Shown piece after piece: positions 28,743 through 37,708 of a stretch of DNA of 64,000 nt. Source of the DNA: Longimicrobiales bacterium (lineage in GTDB: Bacteria; Gemmatimonadota; Gemmatimonadetes; Longimicrobiales; Gaopeijiaceae); NCBI GenBank assembly GCA_029245345.1, contig JAQWPM010000021.1, positions 186,001 through 250,000 on the forward strand. The letters are read 5' to 3'. The notes under the pieces were generated by a model, which made no database searches, had not been told where the DNA came from, and saw only the letters and a list, made by a program, of their open reading frames with translations. The position numbers were made by a program, and so were the translations under genes. How positions within the stretch are numbered: the stretch's first letter is position 1; each line of letters opens with the position of its first letter.

Positions 28743-30701
28743 CTAGCCTTCGTCGGCCTCGTACATCGACTGCAGGCTCGCCACTACGGACGGATCCGCG
28801 AGTGTCGTCGTGTCACCCACAGTACGGCCTTCCGCGATATCGCGGAGCAGTCTCCGCATAATTTTTCCGGACCGTGTCTTGGGCAGATCGGCGGTAAAGA
28901 CGACGAACTCCGGCTTCGCGATCGCCCCGATTTTTGTTCCGACGTGATTGCGGACCTCCGCCAACAACTCGTCAGTCCCATCGAAACCATCCTTCAAGGT
29001 GACGAAGGCAGCGATGGACTGACCCTTTATCTCGTGGCTCTTCCCCACCACCGCGGCCTCGGCAACGGCGGGATGGTCGACAAGGGCACTTTCCACTTCC
29101 ATCGTCCCAATTCGATGCCCCGCGACATTGAGCACGTCGTCCACGCGGCCCAAGATCCACAGGTAGCCGTCTTCGTCTATCTTCGCGCCGTCACCTGGGA
29201 AATAGATGTTGTCCCACTTCGACCAATACGTCTCTTTGAAACGCTCGTCGTCGCCCCAAACCGTCCTCAGCATCGATGGCCAGGGTGATGTGATCGCGAG
29301 GTAGCCGGCCGGCGTGGCCTCCCCTGCGTCGTTCATGATCGTCACGTCGATGCCAGGGAAGGCACGCGTGGCCGTACCCGGCTTCGTCTCCGTAACCCCA
29401 GGCAGCGGCGTGATCATGATCGCGCCCGTCTCGGTCTGCCACCAAGTGTCTATGATCGGGCACCGCTCACCACCAATCGTGCGGTGGTACCACATCCATG
29501 CCTCTGGATTGATCGGCTCACCTACCGTCCCTAAGAGGCGGAGCTTGGAGAGGTCGTACCTCATGGGCCAACGATCTCCCCAACGCATGAAGGCGCGTAT
29601 CGCGGTGGGGGCGGTGTAGAACACGGTCACGCCATACTTCTCACAAAGCTCCCAAAATCGTCCGCGATCCGGAGTGTCGGGCGCCCCTTCGTACATCATC
29701 ACTCGTGTGCCATTGGCCAAGGGGCCGTACACGATATAGCTGTGCCCAGTGACCCAACCCACGTCTGCCGTACACCAGTACACGTCATCGTCTTGGAGGT
29801 CGAACACGACCTTGGTGGTCGCAGCCACCTGCGTGAGGTAGCCTCCGGTGGTGTGCACGACTCCTTTTGGCTTCCCTGTCGTGCCGGACGTATAGAGGAT
29901 GAAGAGCGTGTCCTCCGCGTCCATCGCCTCAGCGGGACAGTCTCGGGCAGCATCGGAGACCAGGTCGTGATACCAGTGGTCTCGCCCCTGAATCATATTG
30001 GCGTCGACTTGGTCGCTCAGATCGCCACCGCGCTGCACAACAACGACGTGCTGGACCGTCGGCGAGGTCTCCATAGCGGTGTCCGAATTGGCCTTGAGCG
30101 GGACAATCCCACCCCGTCTCCAACCGCCATCGGCGGTGATCAGCACCTTGGCCTGAGCGTCATTGTTCCGATCCGAGAGTGACTCAGGACTGAAGCCCCC
30201 GAAGACCACCGAGTGGATCGCCCCAATCCGCGCGCACGCCAACATCGCGATCGCAGCTTCGGGGACCATTGGGAGGTAAATGGTGACCCGATCTCCCTTC
30301 ACAACACCGAGCCCCTTCAGCGCGTTAGAGAAGGCCGACACCTCTGCGTGCAGTTCGGAGTACGTGAAGGTGCGCGTATCACCTGGCTCGCCTTCCCAGA
30401 TCAGAGCTTCCTGATTCGCTCTGGGTCCATCTAGATGCCGATCCAGGCAGTTGTGCGCGACATTCAACTTGCCACCCAAGAACCACTTGGCGTAGGGCGC
30501 GTTCCACTCGAGAACGGTGTGCCAAGGCTCGAACCAGTCCAGCTTCGCCGCCCATTCCGCCCAGAACCCTTCGGGATCAGCTGCAGCTCGCTCATAGATC
30601 TCAGAATCGTGTACCACAGCCCGTGCTGTAAACTCCTCGGGGGGCGTGAATCTACGATTTTCGGTCAGCAAGGCGTCGAGTGATCCTGCGTCGGTACTCA
30701 T
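28743..30701 (-). CDS. acs: Acetyl-CoA synthetase
   Basis: The 652-residue enzyme makes acetyl-CoA from acetate, ATP and CoA through acetyl-AMP. It has the phosphate loop [18 protein letters not shown] and the WWQTETG motif at the acyl-AMP site. The C-terminal swing domain holds the regulatory lysine motif [13 protein letters not shown], the usual acetylation target. The length equals E. coli Acs (652). AAGGAAT lies upstream of the ATG. The gene stands alone and divergent from the metal ATPase, and points to growth on acetate or recycling of acetate. Confidence 0.97.
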   Translation of the reverse strand: MSTDAGSLDALLTENRRFTPPEEFTARAVVHDSEIYERAAADPEGFWAEWAAKLDWFEPWHTVLEWNAPYAKWFLGGKLNVAHNCLDRHLDGPRANQEALIWEGEPGDTRTFTYSELHAEVSAFSNALKGLGVVKGDRVTIYLPMVPEAAIAMLACARIGAIHSVVFGGFSPESLSDRNNDAQAKVLITADGGWRRGGIVPLKANSDTAMETSPTVQHVVVVQRGGDLSDQVDANMIQGRDHWYHDLVSDAARDCPAEAMDAEDTLFILYTSGTTGKPKGVVHTTGGYLTQVAATTKVVFDLQDDDVYWCTADVGWVTGHSYIVYGPLANGTRVMMYEGAPDTPDRGRFWELCEKYGVTVFYTAPTAIRAFMRWGDRWPMRYDLSKLRLLGTVGEPINPEAWMWYHRTIGGERCPIIDTWWQTETGAIMITPLPGVTETKPGTATRAFPGIDVTIMNDAGEATPAGYLAITSPWPSMLRTVWGDDERFKETYWSKWDNIYFPGDGAKIDEDGYLWILGRVDDVLNVAGHRIGTMEVESALVDHPAVAEAAVVGKSHEIKGQSIAAFVTLKDGFDGTDELLAEVRNHVGTKIGAIAKPEFVVFTADLPKTRSGKIMRRLLRDIAEGRTVGDTTTLADPSVVASLQSMYEADEG

Positions 30702-30839
30702 GCGAATTCCTTATCGATGGAAACTCCAACTCTTAGAAATTTGCTGTGTCTGCCGGGCCGAGCAAGGGATTGCGGAGCGGGGTATCCACTTTTCGGGACC
30801 CCGGCTAGCTTATCAAGAACCATTCCGCATAAGAGTGAC

Positions 30840-32780
30840 ATGAGCGGCTGCTGCGACCCGAACCAACCCGATCTTGAGTCTGCCTGGCGCACCAGCATCG
30901 TGTCGACAGCGGTGTGCGGATTGGCCGTATCCGCCGGCTTTGCATTCCAAATCAACGACCTTGCATCGGCTTCGCTCGTCGCCTTCGTCGTCGCCTACAT
31001 CGCCGGCGGATGGGAGGCGACCGGACGTACGGTACGGGAACTCGCCGATGCATCCATTGATGTAGACCTCCTCATGTTACTGGCGGCCGCGGGCGCTGCC
31101 ACGGTTGGCCATTGGCTGGAAGGCGCCGCCCTCCTCTTTCTTTTCTCGCTGGGCACGAGCCTAGAGACCTACGCCTTCGGCAGGACGCGCCGCTCGATTA
31201 GCGCTCTGATGGACCTCCGTCCTGAGACCGCCCTGCGGGTGGTCGAAGGGCGCACGGAGGCAGTCGCCATCGAGGCCCTTGTCCCAAGCGATGTCGTGCG
31301 GGTCGCGCCCGGAGAGCGCATACCCGCAGACGGCCAGGTAAGCAGCGGCTCCTCGCGAATCGACGAGTCCACCCTCACAGGCGAGCCCGTGCCTGTCCGC
31401 AAGGAGGCGGGGTCAGACGTCTTCGCAGGCACGCTGAACGGTTCGGGTTCACTGGACCTGACCGTGACCCGCCGGGCCGACGACTCTGCCCTGGCGCGAG
31501 TCATTCGCATGGTTGAAGACGCCCGAGAGACCAGGGCCCCGACGCAGAGTTGGATCGAGGACGTCGAGGGGCGTTACGCCGTGGGTGTCATCGCGGCGGC
31601 GGCTCTGGCCATCGTCATCCCCTGGACGTTCATGGGGTGGGCATTCGAAGCCTCGTTCTATCGGGCCATGACACTCCTCGTTGTTGCCTCTCCGTGCGCA
31701 TTGGTAATCTCGATCCCAGCGACGATCGTCTCTGCCGTGAGCAACGGAGCGCGGCGTGGTGTACTCTTCAAAGGAGGACTCCACCTCGACGCGCTCGCAG
31801 ACATCCGGGCGATCGCGTTCGACAAAACCGGGACCCTAACGGTCGGGCGTCCCGAACTCTCTCGTCTCGTTACGAACACGCCCGCGGGTGCGGACCCAGA
31901 AGCCTTCCAGCACCGTGTGCTTCGGCTCATCGCCTCCGCCGAATCCCGATCCGAACACCCGCTGGCCTCAGCCATATTACAGGCTGCTGAAGCACAATCG
32001 GTGGCCATGTCCGAACCAAACAACTTTGAGGCCATCGCCGGCCAAGGAGTTCAGGCCGACGTGGACGGCGTGCGTGTATCGATCGGGCGTCGGTCTTGGA
32101 TTTCCGATCTGATCGACGCGCCGCTTCCCACTGATTTGGTCGACGCCTTCGACGACATGCGGAAGGCCGGGACAACGCCGATGCTCGTAGCCTTTGACGG
32201 TAAGGCCGTGGCTGCGCTCTCAGTGGCAGATCAGCCGCGGTCCGGTACCGCGCACGCAATTCGAGACATTCGTGCCCTCGGGATCACACACCTCGCGATG
32301 TTGACGGGTGACGACAGGGGTACAGCACGAGTGATCGGTGACGCGGTGGGAGTGGATCACATTCACGCGGAGCTCCTACCAGATGCGAAGACCCGGATCA
32401 TCGAGAGTATTCGTGAAGAGTACGGGCCCGTGGCCATGGTCGGCGATGGCGTGAACGACGCCCCTGCCCTGGCCACCGCGGACGTCGGGTTCGCTCTTGG
32501 GGCAGCAGGCACCGACGTGGCGCTGGAAACAGCGGATGTCGTCGTGATGGGCGAGCAACTCGATGGAATCGCCCACGCGATCCGGTTGAGCCGTCGGGCG
32601 CGCAGAATCGTGCGTCAGAATCTGGTGTTCTCAGTTGGCGTGATGGTCACTTTGATCGTGCTGGCGCTCACCGGGAATATCGGTCTAACCGCAGGCGTTA
32701 TCGGACACGAAGGGAGCACGGTGATCGTCGTCTTCAACGGTCTGCGGCTGCTGGTCGACCCCAGGAACGCCGCCGCATGA
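30840..32780 (+). CDS. P1B-4-type heavy-metal-exporting ATPase (CoaT/PfeT-like)
   Basis: The ATG at 30840 gives 646 residues. The N-terminus is short, with a CC pair (MSGCCDPN), and lacks the usual HMA metal-binding domain. The P-type core is complete: TGEP in the actuator, DKTGTLT with the phosphorylated Asp, and GDGVNDAPAL in the hinge. The transmembrane metal site is SPC (VVASPCALVIS) where most copper and zinc pumps have CPC. The last helix carries GHEGSTVIVVFNG. SPC plus HEG(G/S)T defines subgroup P1B-4, which moves cobalt or ferrous iron outward. The following gene encodes a PerR-like regulator, matching the PerR-PfeT logic of iron export under peroxide stress. Confidence 0.9.
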   Translation: MSGCCDPNQPDLESAWRTSIVSTAVCGLAVSAGFAFQINDLASASLVAFVVAYIAGGWEATGRTVRELADASIDVDLLMLLAAAGAATVGHWLEGAALLFLFSLGTSLETYAFGRTRRSISALMDLRPETALRVVEGRTEAVAIEALVPSDVVRVAPGERIPADGQVSSGSSRIDESTLTGEPVPVRKEAGSDVFAGTLNGSGSLDLTVTRRADDSALARVIRMVEDARETRAPTQSWIEDVEGRYAVGVIAAAALAIVIPWTFMGWAFEASFYRAMTLLVVASPCALVISIPATIVSAVSNGARRGVLFKGGLHLDALADIRAIAFDKTGTLTVGRPELSRLVTNTPAGADPEAFQHRVLRLIASAESRSEHPLASAILQAAEAQSVAMSEPNNFEAIAGQGVQADVDGVRVSIGRRSWISDLIDAPLPTDLVDAFDDMRKAGTTPMLVAFDGKAVAALSVADQPRSGTAHAIRDIRALGITHLAMLTGDDRGTARVIGDAVGVDHIHAELLPDAKTRIIESIREEYGPVAMVGDGVNDAPALATADVGFALGAAGTDVALETADVVVMGEQLDGIAHAIRLSRRARRIVRQNLVFSVGVMVTLIVLALTGNIGLTAGVIGHEGSTVIVVFNGLRLLVDPRNAAA

Positions 32781-32810
32781 TCTCCGTCCCTCCATCGTGG
32801 CCTGTTCCGC

Positions 32811-32840
32811 TTGACACCCTTTCCGGAACCTCGGTAAAGT
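32811..32840 (+). promoter_or_regulatory. Sigma-70-type promoter abutting the Fur-family regulator start
   Basis: TTGACA at 32811-32816 and TAAAGT at 32835-32840 are 18 bases apart. The spacer contains the palindrome TTCCGGAA (32821-32828). The -10 box ends one base before ATG 32841, so transcription would start near the second in-frame ATG at 32847. This suggests either a leaderless mRNA or a chance match. A self-binding operator could overlap it. Confidence 0.4.
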
Positions 32841-33305
32841 ATGGTTATGCATCCAGACAATAGTGATCAGCGGCTCCGAGAGGCACTTGAGGCCAGCGGA
32901 CAACGGTTTACAGACCAACGCGCAGCTGTGTACCGCTACCTCGCGGGCACGGATGTCCACCCTACAGCCGACGAAGTATTCCTCGGTGTTCGGCAAGACA
33001 CAGCGGGAATCTCTCTGGCCACGGTATATAAGAGCCTCGAGACCCTTGTCGGCTGTGGACTAGCGGTGAAGCTGACCTACAGTGACGGTTCGGCTCGGTA
33101 CGATGGCCGAACCGATCCCCATCACCACATTCGATGTGTCGTGTGCGGTAAAGTCGCAGACCTGCCGGGAGAAGTGGATCCAGCCGGCATCCGTGAACTC
33201 AGCGCACGGGCGGATGGATTCAGCGTGACCGGATATCGGCTCGAGTTATCTGGATACTGTGTGTCCTGCCTCCCCGGGGGCGGGCCCGGTCCGCTTCACG
33301 CTTGA
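32841..33305 (+). CDS. perR: Fur-family metalloregulator, PerR-like
   Basis: This 154-residue protein has a Fur winged-helix domain (QRFTDQRAAVYRYL, then ATVYKSLETL) and a dimerisation domain. The residues that bind regulatory metal in Bacillus PerR (H37, D85, H91, H93, D104) have exact counterparts at H40, D88, H94, H96 and D107, all shifted by three. The structural zinc cysteines are C99/C102 and C140/C143. An Asp at position 88, where Fur has Glu, is the mark of peroxide sensing in PerR. It lies 60 bases after the metal ATPase and 11 before the DacB gene. It probably senses H2O2 with iron or manganese. The perR symbol is inferred. Confidence 0.8.
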   Translation: MVMHPDNSDQRLREALEASGQRFTDQRAAVYRYLAGTDVHPTADEVFLGVRQDTAGISLATVYKSLETLVGCGLAVKLTYSDGSARYDGRTDPHHHIRCVVCGKVADLPGEVDPAGIRELSARADGFSVTGYRLELSGYCVSCLPGGGPGPLHA

Positions 33306-33316
33306 GCCTCTAGCCG

Positions 33317-35071
33317 TTGGATCTCCTAAATTCCAACAAGAAGTGGATCACAGCAGCACCTCTGCTGGGAATGTTGGCGTGCGCGGTGTTCACCCTTCCC
33401 CAGCGCGCATCCGGGCAAGAGGTTCGCAGACTTCGCTCCGACCTGGAGTCCATCCTCGGGAGTTTTCAGTCACGGGGCGCCACCTGGGGCGTTTTAGTCA
33501 CCTCGATGGATCAAGGCGATACGCTCTTCGCTGTTGGACCCGACTCCGCCCTTGCCCCGGCGTCCAACCTCAAGCTCCTCACGACCGCCGCGGCTCTGAG
33601 AGAATTGGGACCTGAATTCCGATTCCAGACCTTCCTTCTGACCGAGGGGGTTGTCGAGAACGGGGTCTTGCACGGGGACCTGGTCGTCTACGGAACCGGT
33701 GATCCGGGGATATCGGACCGGTTCTATTTTGAGAAGGACGGCGTCTTCCATCTCTTGGTGGATCAGCTCTCCGAGGTTGGGATTCATTCGATCACCGGGG
33801 ACCTGATCGCGGACGCCTCGCACCTTCCCGGCCCGCTCAGGCCCGATGGCTGGGACCCGGCAGACCTGAACGATCATTTCGCTGCCGGCATTTCGGCACT
33901 GTCGTACAACGAGAACGTGGTGTCCTTTCGAGTCGTTGCCGCGGGCCGTGGGGGTGAGCCACCCGAGCTTCACACGGTGCCCCCTAACGCGGGCCTAGAT
34001 GTCGAGAACGTCGCCGAAACCGTAGCCGGATCGGCCCGTCCCCGTCTGGCGATCCTCCGGGAAGACCCGCTTGAAACCATTCGCATCCAAGGCCGTATTA
34101 CCCGCGGCTCCAGAGACGTGTGGCGACAGATGACCGTACCGAGGCCAGCGCACTTTGCTGCCTCAGCTTTCCTCGCGGTTCTCGACGAACGTGGCATTCA
34201 GCTCGGCGGCGGAATCGAAGTGGTCAACGATCCGACAGAGTCCATCGTGGGCCGACTCAATGTCCCTTCCGATGCCGACCGTAGGCGCACTCGCATCCTT
34301 GCTAGGCATACCTCGCCCGCGCTTCGCGAATACCTCGCGGTCATCAACAAGCGTAGTAACAATCTCTTCGCCGAGCTCGTCTTCAGAACCCTCGGGCGGG
34401 TGCGCGACGGGCTGCGAAGCCCCAATTCGAGCGAACAAGCTGTTAAGGAATCTCTGGCGAACATTGGTGTCCCGGTCGACGACCTGGTCCTGCTCGACGG
34501 CTCAGGCCTGTCGGCAGGCAACAGAGTAAGCCCCGGCGCCTTCGTCGGTCTCTTCGACGGGATGGCACGATCTCCCGAGTGGCCAGAATACTGGAAGACC
34601 CTTCCAGAGGCCGGCCAGCGGCCCGGCCTTCCGCGTATGTATCGGACAGCCGCGGCTGGGAACCTCCGAGCGAAGACCGGTACCATTGAAGGTGTGTCTG
34701 CCTTAAGCGGGGTGGTTCGCTCTCAAGACGCGGAACGGCTGGCCTTCTCCATCCTGCTGAATGGAGCCCGGTCGACAACTGCTGCCAAGCGGGTGGAGGA
34801 CCTTATTGGCGCCAGACTCGCGGAATTCGCCCGCGGCCCGGGTCGAGTCCCGGCCACCATCGTGGCGGGTGTGCCGGTGGTGCCTCAGGCGCAAGCCGAC
34901 GACACGGGACGCTACCAGGTTCGGAACGGTGAGAACCTCACGTTCATAGCGCGTCGATACGGCCTGACGATCGACGACGTCCTGAGAGCGAATCCGCGCC
35001 TCGAGCCCAACCGTATTTACGCCGGACAGTGGCTCATCATCCCCCAGCGAAGTGGCGGCGGGTCACAGTAG
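33317..35071 (+). CDS. dacB: D-alanyl-D-alanine carboxypeptidase (PBP4/DacB family) with C-terminal LysM
   Basis: The family trims or cuts peptide side chains of peptidoglycan in the periplasm. The 584-residue protein has a signal peptide (to about residue 34). The nucleophile motif is SNLK (S83-K86), the second motif SNN at 347-349, and KTGT at 453-456. A large inserted domain lies between the first two motifs, as in PBP4. Residues about 535-580 form a LysM repeat (YQVRNGENLTFIARRYGLT), which is not part of classic DacB and would tether the enzyme to the wall. The start is a TTG at 33317, eleven bases after the PerR-like gene. Confidence 0.9.
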   Translation: MDLLNSNKKWITAAPLLGMLACAVFTLPQRASGQEVRRLRSDLESILGSFQSRGATWGVLVTSMDQGDTLFAVGPDSALAPASNLKLLTTAAALRELGPEFRFQTFLLTEGVVENGVLHGDLVVYGTGDPGISDRFYFEKDGVFHLLVDQLSEVGIHSITGDLIADASHLPGPLRPDGWDPADLNDHFAAGISALSYNENVVSFRVVAAGRGGEPPELHTVPPNAGLDVENVAETVAGSARPRLAILREDPLETIRIQGRITRGSRDVWRQMTVPRPAHFAASAFLAVLDERGIQLGGGIEVVNDPTESIVGRLNVPSDADRRRTRILARHTSPALREYLAVINKRSNNLFAELVFRTLGRVRDGLRSPNSSEQAVKESLANIGVPVDDLVLLDGSGLSAGNRVSPGAFVGLFDGMARSPEWPEYWKTLPEAGQRPGLPRMYRTAAAGNLRAKTGTIEGVSALSGVVRSQDAERLAFSILLNGARSTTAAKRVEDLIGARLAEFARGPGRVPATIVAGVPVVPQAQADDTGRYQVRNGENLTFIARRYGLTIDDVLRANPRLEPNRIYAGQWLIIPQRSGGGSQ

Positions 35072-35085
35072 TCGGGTGCTGTCTG

Positions 35086-35334
35086 CTAAGATCTGGTGTC
35101 CGACATCCCTCTTCCTGTTGCCGAGCGGAGTCGGCGGCGCAGCTCTGTTTCCGACATCGTATCAAGGGTCTTCTGCGCAGTTCTTGCGTTGTTCCAACGC
35201 ACGTCGACCAGAGCGTACTCGCCTCCGGTCTCGTCCGACAGTACGAAATAGAAACGCCCCTTATAGTCAGGGCCCGACGCCTCGTGTACCGCCGCAGTCC
35301 ACTGAGTGCCGTCTCCGGCCGAAAATTCCCGCAT
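35086..35334 (-). CDS. Small conserved-looking protein of unknown function
   Basis: The 82-residue protein starts at ATG 35334 with GAGGGAG five bases upstream, a good ribosome site. It has no signal peptide or transmembrane helix. The middle is beta-rich (GRFYFVLSDETGGEYALVDVRW) and the end helical (SETELRRRLRSATGRG). It converges with the DacB gene, 14 bases from its stop. I recognise no family, but the ribosome site and balanced composition support a real gene. Confidence 0.6.
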   Translation of the reverse strand: MREFSAGDGTQWTAAVHEASGPDYKGRFYFVLSDETGGEYALVDVRWNNARTAQKTLDTMSETELRRRLRSATGRGMSDTRS

Positions 35335-35415
35335 CGTGCTCCCTCGTCGTCGATTGAGCAGCGGACCTATCGCCCACTGCTTTTTTGTTCAACCCGCTCG
35401 CCCTTCTGAACGCCC

Positions 35416-35836
35416 TCAAAACCGCCCCCCTGCTCCATCCCAAATCTGAGTCGGCATCGCGCCCACGTAATTCCGTAACGCCCTGCCCAACGCCGCTCCG
35501 TTACAGTAGTCCAACTGTCGAGAAACGCTCTCCTCTGAGCACCCCCGGTCCGTCAACCATCTGCCCGCATGAAGAGACTTGGCCCACACCAACGGAGCGG
35601 CGCGGTCGGTCGGACAGGAGATCGAGCACCACATGCGGATGCACCAATCCCGGACCGTACTCATCCACCTCCACCACAGCAGCACGGTCCGCGCCTGTGA
35701 TCGATGCTGCCTCTGAAACGTTCCTCAGTAAGGCCTTCCGCCCAGGAGCAGCACTGCATAGAGATTCAGTGACCCGCAAGCATTGCAGCCGGCGGTCACG
35801 GTAATCGTCGAGTTTTAGGACGTTGGTTCTGGACAT
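35416..35836 (-). pseudogene. Frameshifted and shortened regulator remnant (GAF-like start, AraC-like HTH end)
   Basis: Two overlapping minus frames look like pieces of one protein. The first, from ATG 35836 (MSRTNVLKLDDYRDRRL), runs through a GAF-like helix and strand (SEAASITGADRAAVVEVDEYG) and loses coherence after about residue 80. The second frame continues with DRGCSEESVSRQLDYCNG and LGRALRNYVGAMPTQIW, resembling the last helices of an AraC-type DNA-binding domain. The frame change falls near 35590-35620. The body expected between a sensor and its HTH is missing, which suggests deletion plus frameshift. An alternative is one or two small real genes. Confidence 0.45.
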
Positions 35837-35957
35837 AAAATGCCCTTCGGGTACTTTGTCGGGGGGCACGAAAGCAACTTAGCATACCGTCTCGCTTGTG
35901 GCACAACGATCGCGTGCATTCCCACCTCCCCCCGCGGCGCCAAACAGCGGAACTCAC

Positions 35958-36863
35958 ATGCCAGATGCCAAGCGAGACCTAAGTACCGATCTCGGGCTCG
36001 TCCTGTTGGCGGTGATCTGGGGCGTGAACTTTTCGGTCGTCAAGGTCGTCCTGGCGGAGTTGGAACCGCTTGCGTTCAACGCTCTTCGATTCCCTTTGGC
36101 CGCCTGGGTCATGTGGGTCCTCGTGCGCCACTTACCTGGGCCAAGGGTGCCAGCTCGCAAAGACCTGGGACGGATCGTCGCCCTGGGGATTCTCGGCAAC
36201 GTCGTCTATCAGCTGTGCTTCATCTTCGGACTCGACTGGACCCTGGCGGGGAACGCGAGTTTGATGCTCTCCACCACTCCGATTTGGACGGTAATCCTGT
36301 CGGCCGCAGTGGGTCACGAGCGAGTCAACACATGGGTCGCGGTAGGAGTCGCCGGCACGTTCGCCGGGATGATTCTAGTCATCCTCGGCGGTGGCGACGG
36401 CTTCGACCTCAGCAGTCAAACTCTTCGAGGTGACATCATCATGGTGTTCGCCTCGATCCTCTGGTCGATCTACACGGTAGGGAGTCGGCGTCCCGTCGGG
36501 ACGTACGGGGCGCTCAGGATGACCGCTTGGACGCTGTGGGCTGGAACCCCGTTCATCTTCTTCATGGGGGTCCCGGACCTTCTGCGAACGGACCTAACGA
36601 TGATCTCGGTGGGAGCCTGGGTCGGCGTTGCATACGCCGGCATCATGTCCGTCGGTGTAGCATACCTGCTCTGGTATCGAGGCGTGCAGAGGCTGGGTAA
36701 TAACCGAACTGCGATCTACTCGAACCTCGTGCCGGTCGCCGCTCTCGGTACCGCTTGGGTTTGGCTGGGCGAGCTGCCGCGGCCTCTACAACTGCTCGGC
36801 GCCGCGGTGATTCTCGTTGGCCTGTCGGTCGCTCGGTTGGCTCAGCCGCCCGACCCGAGTTGA
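35958..36863 (+). CDS. EamA/DMT-family transporter
   Basis: The drug/metabolite transporter family exports or imports amino acids, nucleotides or other metabolites. From ATG 35958 the protein has 301 residues with ten predicted transmembrane helices in two EamA repeats. The first starts LGLVLLAVIWGVNFSVVK and the second DIIMVFASILWSIYTVG. The typical Pro-Leu-rich ends of each repeat are present (VLVRHLPGP and VGLSVARLA). The substrate is unknown. A GTG at 35898 would add 20 residues without membrane character, so I prefer the internal ATG. The 3' end overlaps the converging zinc-ribbon gene by 22 bases. Confidence 0.85.
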   Translation: MPDAKRDLSTDLGLVLLAVIWGVNFSVVKVVLAELEPLAFNALRFPLAAWVMWVLVRHLPGPRVPARKDLGRIVALGILGNVVYQLCFIFGLDWTLAGNASLMLSTTPIWTVILSAAVGHERVNTWVAVGVAGTFAGMILVILGGGDGFDLSSQTLRGDIIMVFASILWSIYTVGSRRPVGTYGALRMTAWTLWAGTPFIFFMGVPDLLRTDLTMISVGAWVGVAYAGIMSVGVAYLLWYRGVQRLGNNRTAIYSNLVPVAALGTAWVWLGELPRPLQLLGAAVILVGLSVARLAQPPDPS

Positions 36864-37615
36864 TCCCGGTGGAGTAACTCCGGGAACTCGTAGTAGAGAA
36901 CACCTTCTTTCGAGATCTCCGAGCGGACCCGGAAGCCATCATCCATCGAAGTCAGGATGTTCTCTGCCGCTGGTAACGACAGATTCATATCGGCAGCGAC
37001 TTCGGTGACCGTCAACGTGCCACCCTTCATGTCAGCCAACTTTAGGATCTTTCTCTGGAGCCCCTGCATGAGCGCCTTTTGCCTCTCTTGCAGCCCTTTC
37101 CAGCCCCAATAGAACATCCCCGAACCGCCGCCTCCGACAACCGAACCCACCGCTACCGCTGCCATCTCCCACTCAACAAACCCGATGAGAACCAGGAGAC
37201 TGGCCATTAGGATGGCCCCGACCCCTGCGATTCTCCGTTTGAGACCAGCGCTGGGGAGCTTCTCGTCCGGTTCAGCCTCGAGCATCACGCGCTCGGGCTC
37301 CGATCCCGCAGCGGCCAATGCCCGTGGCGCGTGCTCCCAACCCAAACCACAACGCGGACAAATCAGATGCTTGCGCCGCGCCAACCAATAGATGAGTCCA
37401 CCAAATCCCCACGTGAAAAACGAGGCGCCGACTAACATGCCCACGTGGCCCGCACGCCTGAAATAGGGAATCCCTTCACCCTGATAGGAACAGCGCGGGC
37501 AGCGCCTTACTCCGGCAGGCCGAGTAACGGCCATCCCAACGGGCGTTCCTGTGCCACACGTGGGGCACTTCACCGCACCAGGCGTGAGATTTTCGCCGCA
37601 GGTTGAACAGCGCAT
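36842..37615 (-). CDS. Zinc-ribbon membrane protein with C-terminal winged-helix-like region
   Basis: From ATG 37615 the protein has 257 residues. It opens with a double zinc ribbon: CSTC and CPTC in the first 25 residues. Then come CPRC, a hydrophobic pair of helices and a further CPRC at about residue 85. Two more transmembrane helices lie near residues 130-170. The C-terminus (about residues 185-250: KILKLADMKGGTLTVTEVA, then LSLPAAENILTSMD) resembles a small winged-helix domain of the kind used in archaeal-type regulators. It may be a membrane-bound sensor. The function is unknown. Its end overlaps the EamA gene in a tail-to-tail manner. Confidence 0.65.
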   Translation of the reverse strand: MRCSTCGENLTPGAVKCPTCGTGTPVGMAVTRPAGVRRCPRCSYQGEGIPYFRRAGHVGMLVGASFFTWGFGGLIYWLARRKHLICPRCGLGWEHAPRALAAAGSEPERVMLEAEPDEKLPSAGLKRRIAGVGAILMASLLVLIGFVEWEMAAVAVGSVVGGGGSGMFYWGWKGLQERQKALMQGLQRKILKLADMKGGTLTVTEVAADMNLSLPAAENILTSMDDGFRVRSEISKEGVLYYEFPELLHRDQLGSGG

Positions 37616-37708
37616 GGACCGCCGAAACAAAGGGTTATTACTCTAGACTCTCCTCTTTACGAGGAGCATGCTACGAAGATTCAGCCTGTGCCGCGGCCAC
37701 ATTCTGGC

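Noticed and set aside
30770-30815. Inverted repeat CGGGGT ... ACCCCG upstream of the metal ATPase
   Set aside because: Only six bases with a 14-base loop, not resembling a PerR or Fur box, so I do not call it an operator.
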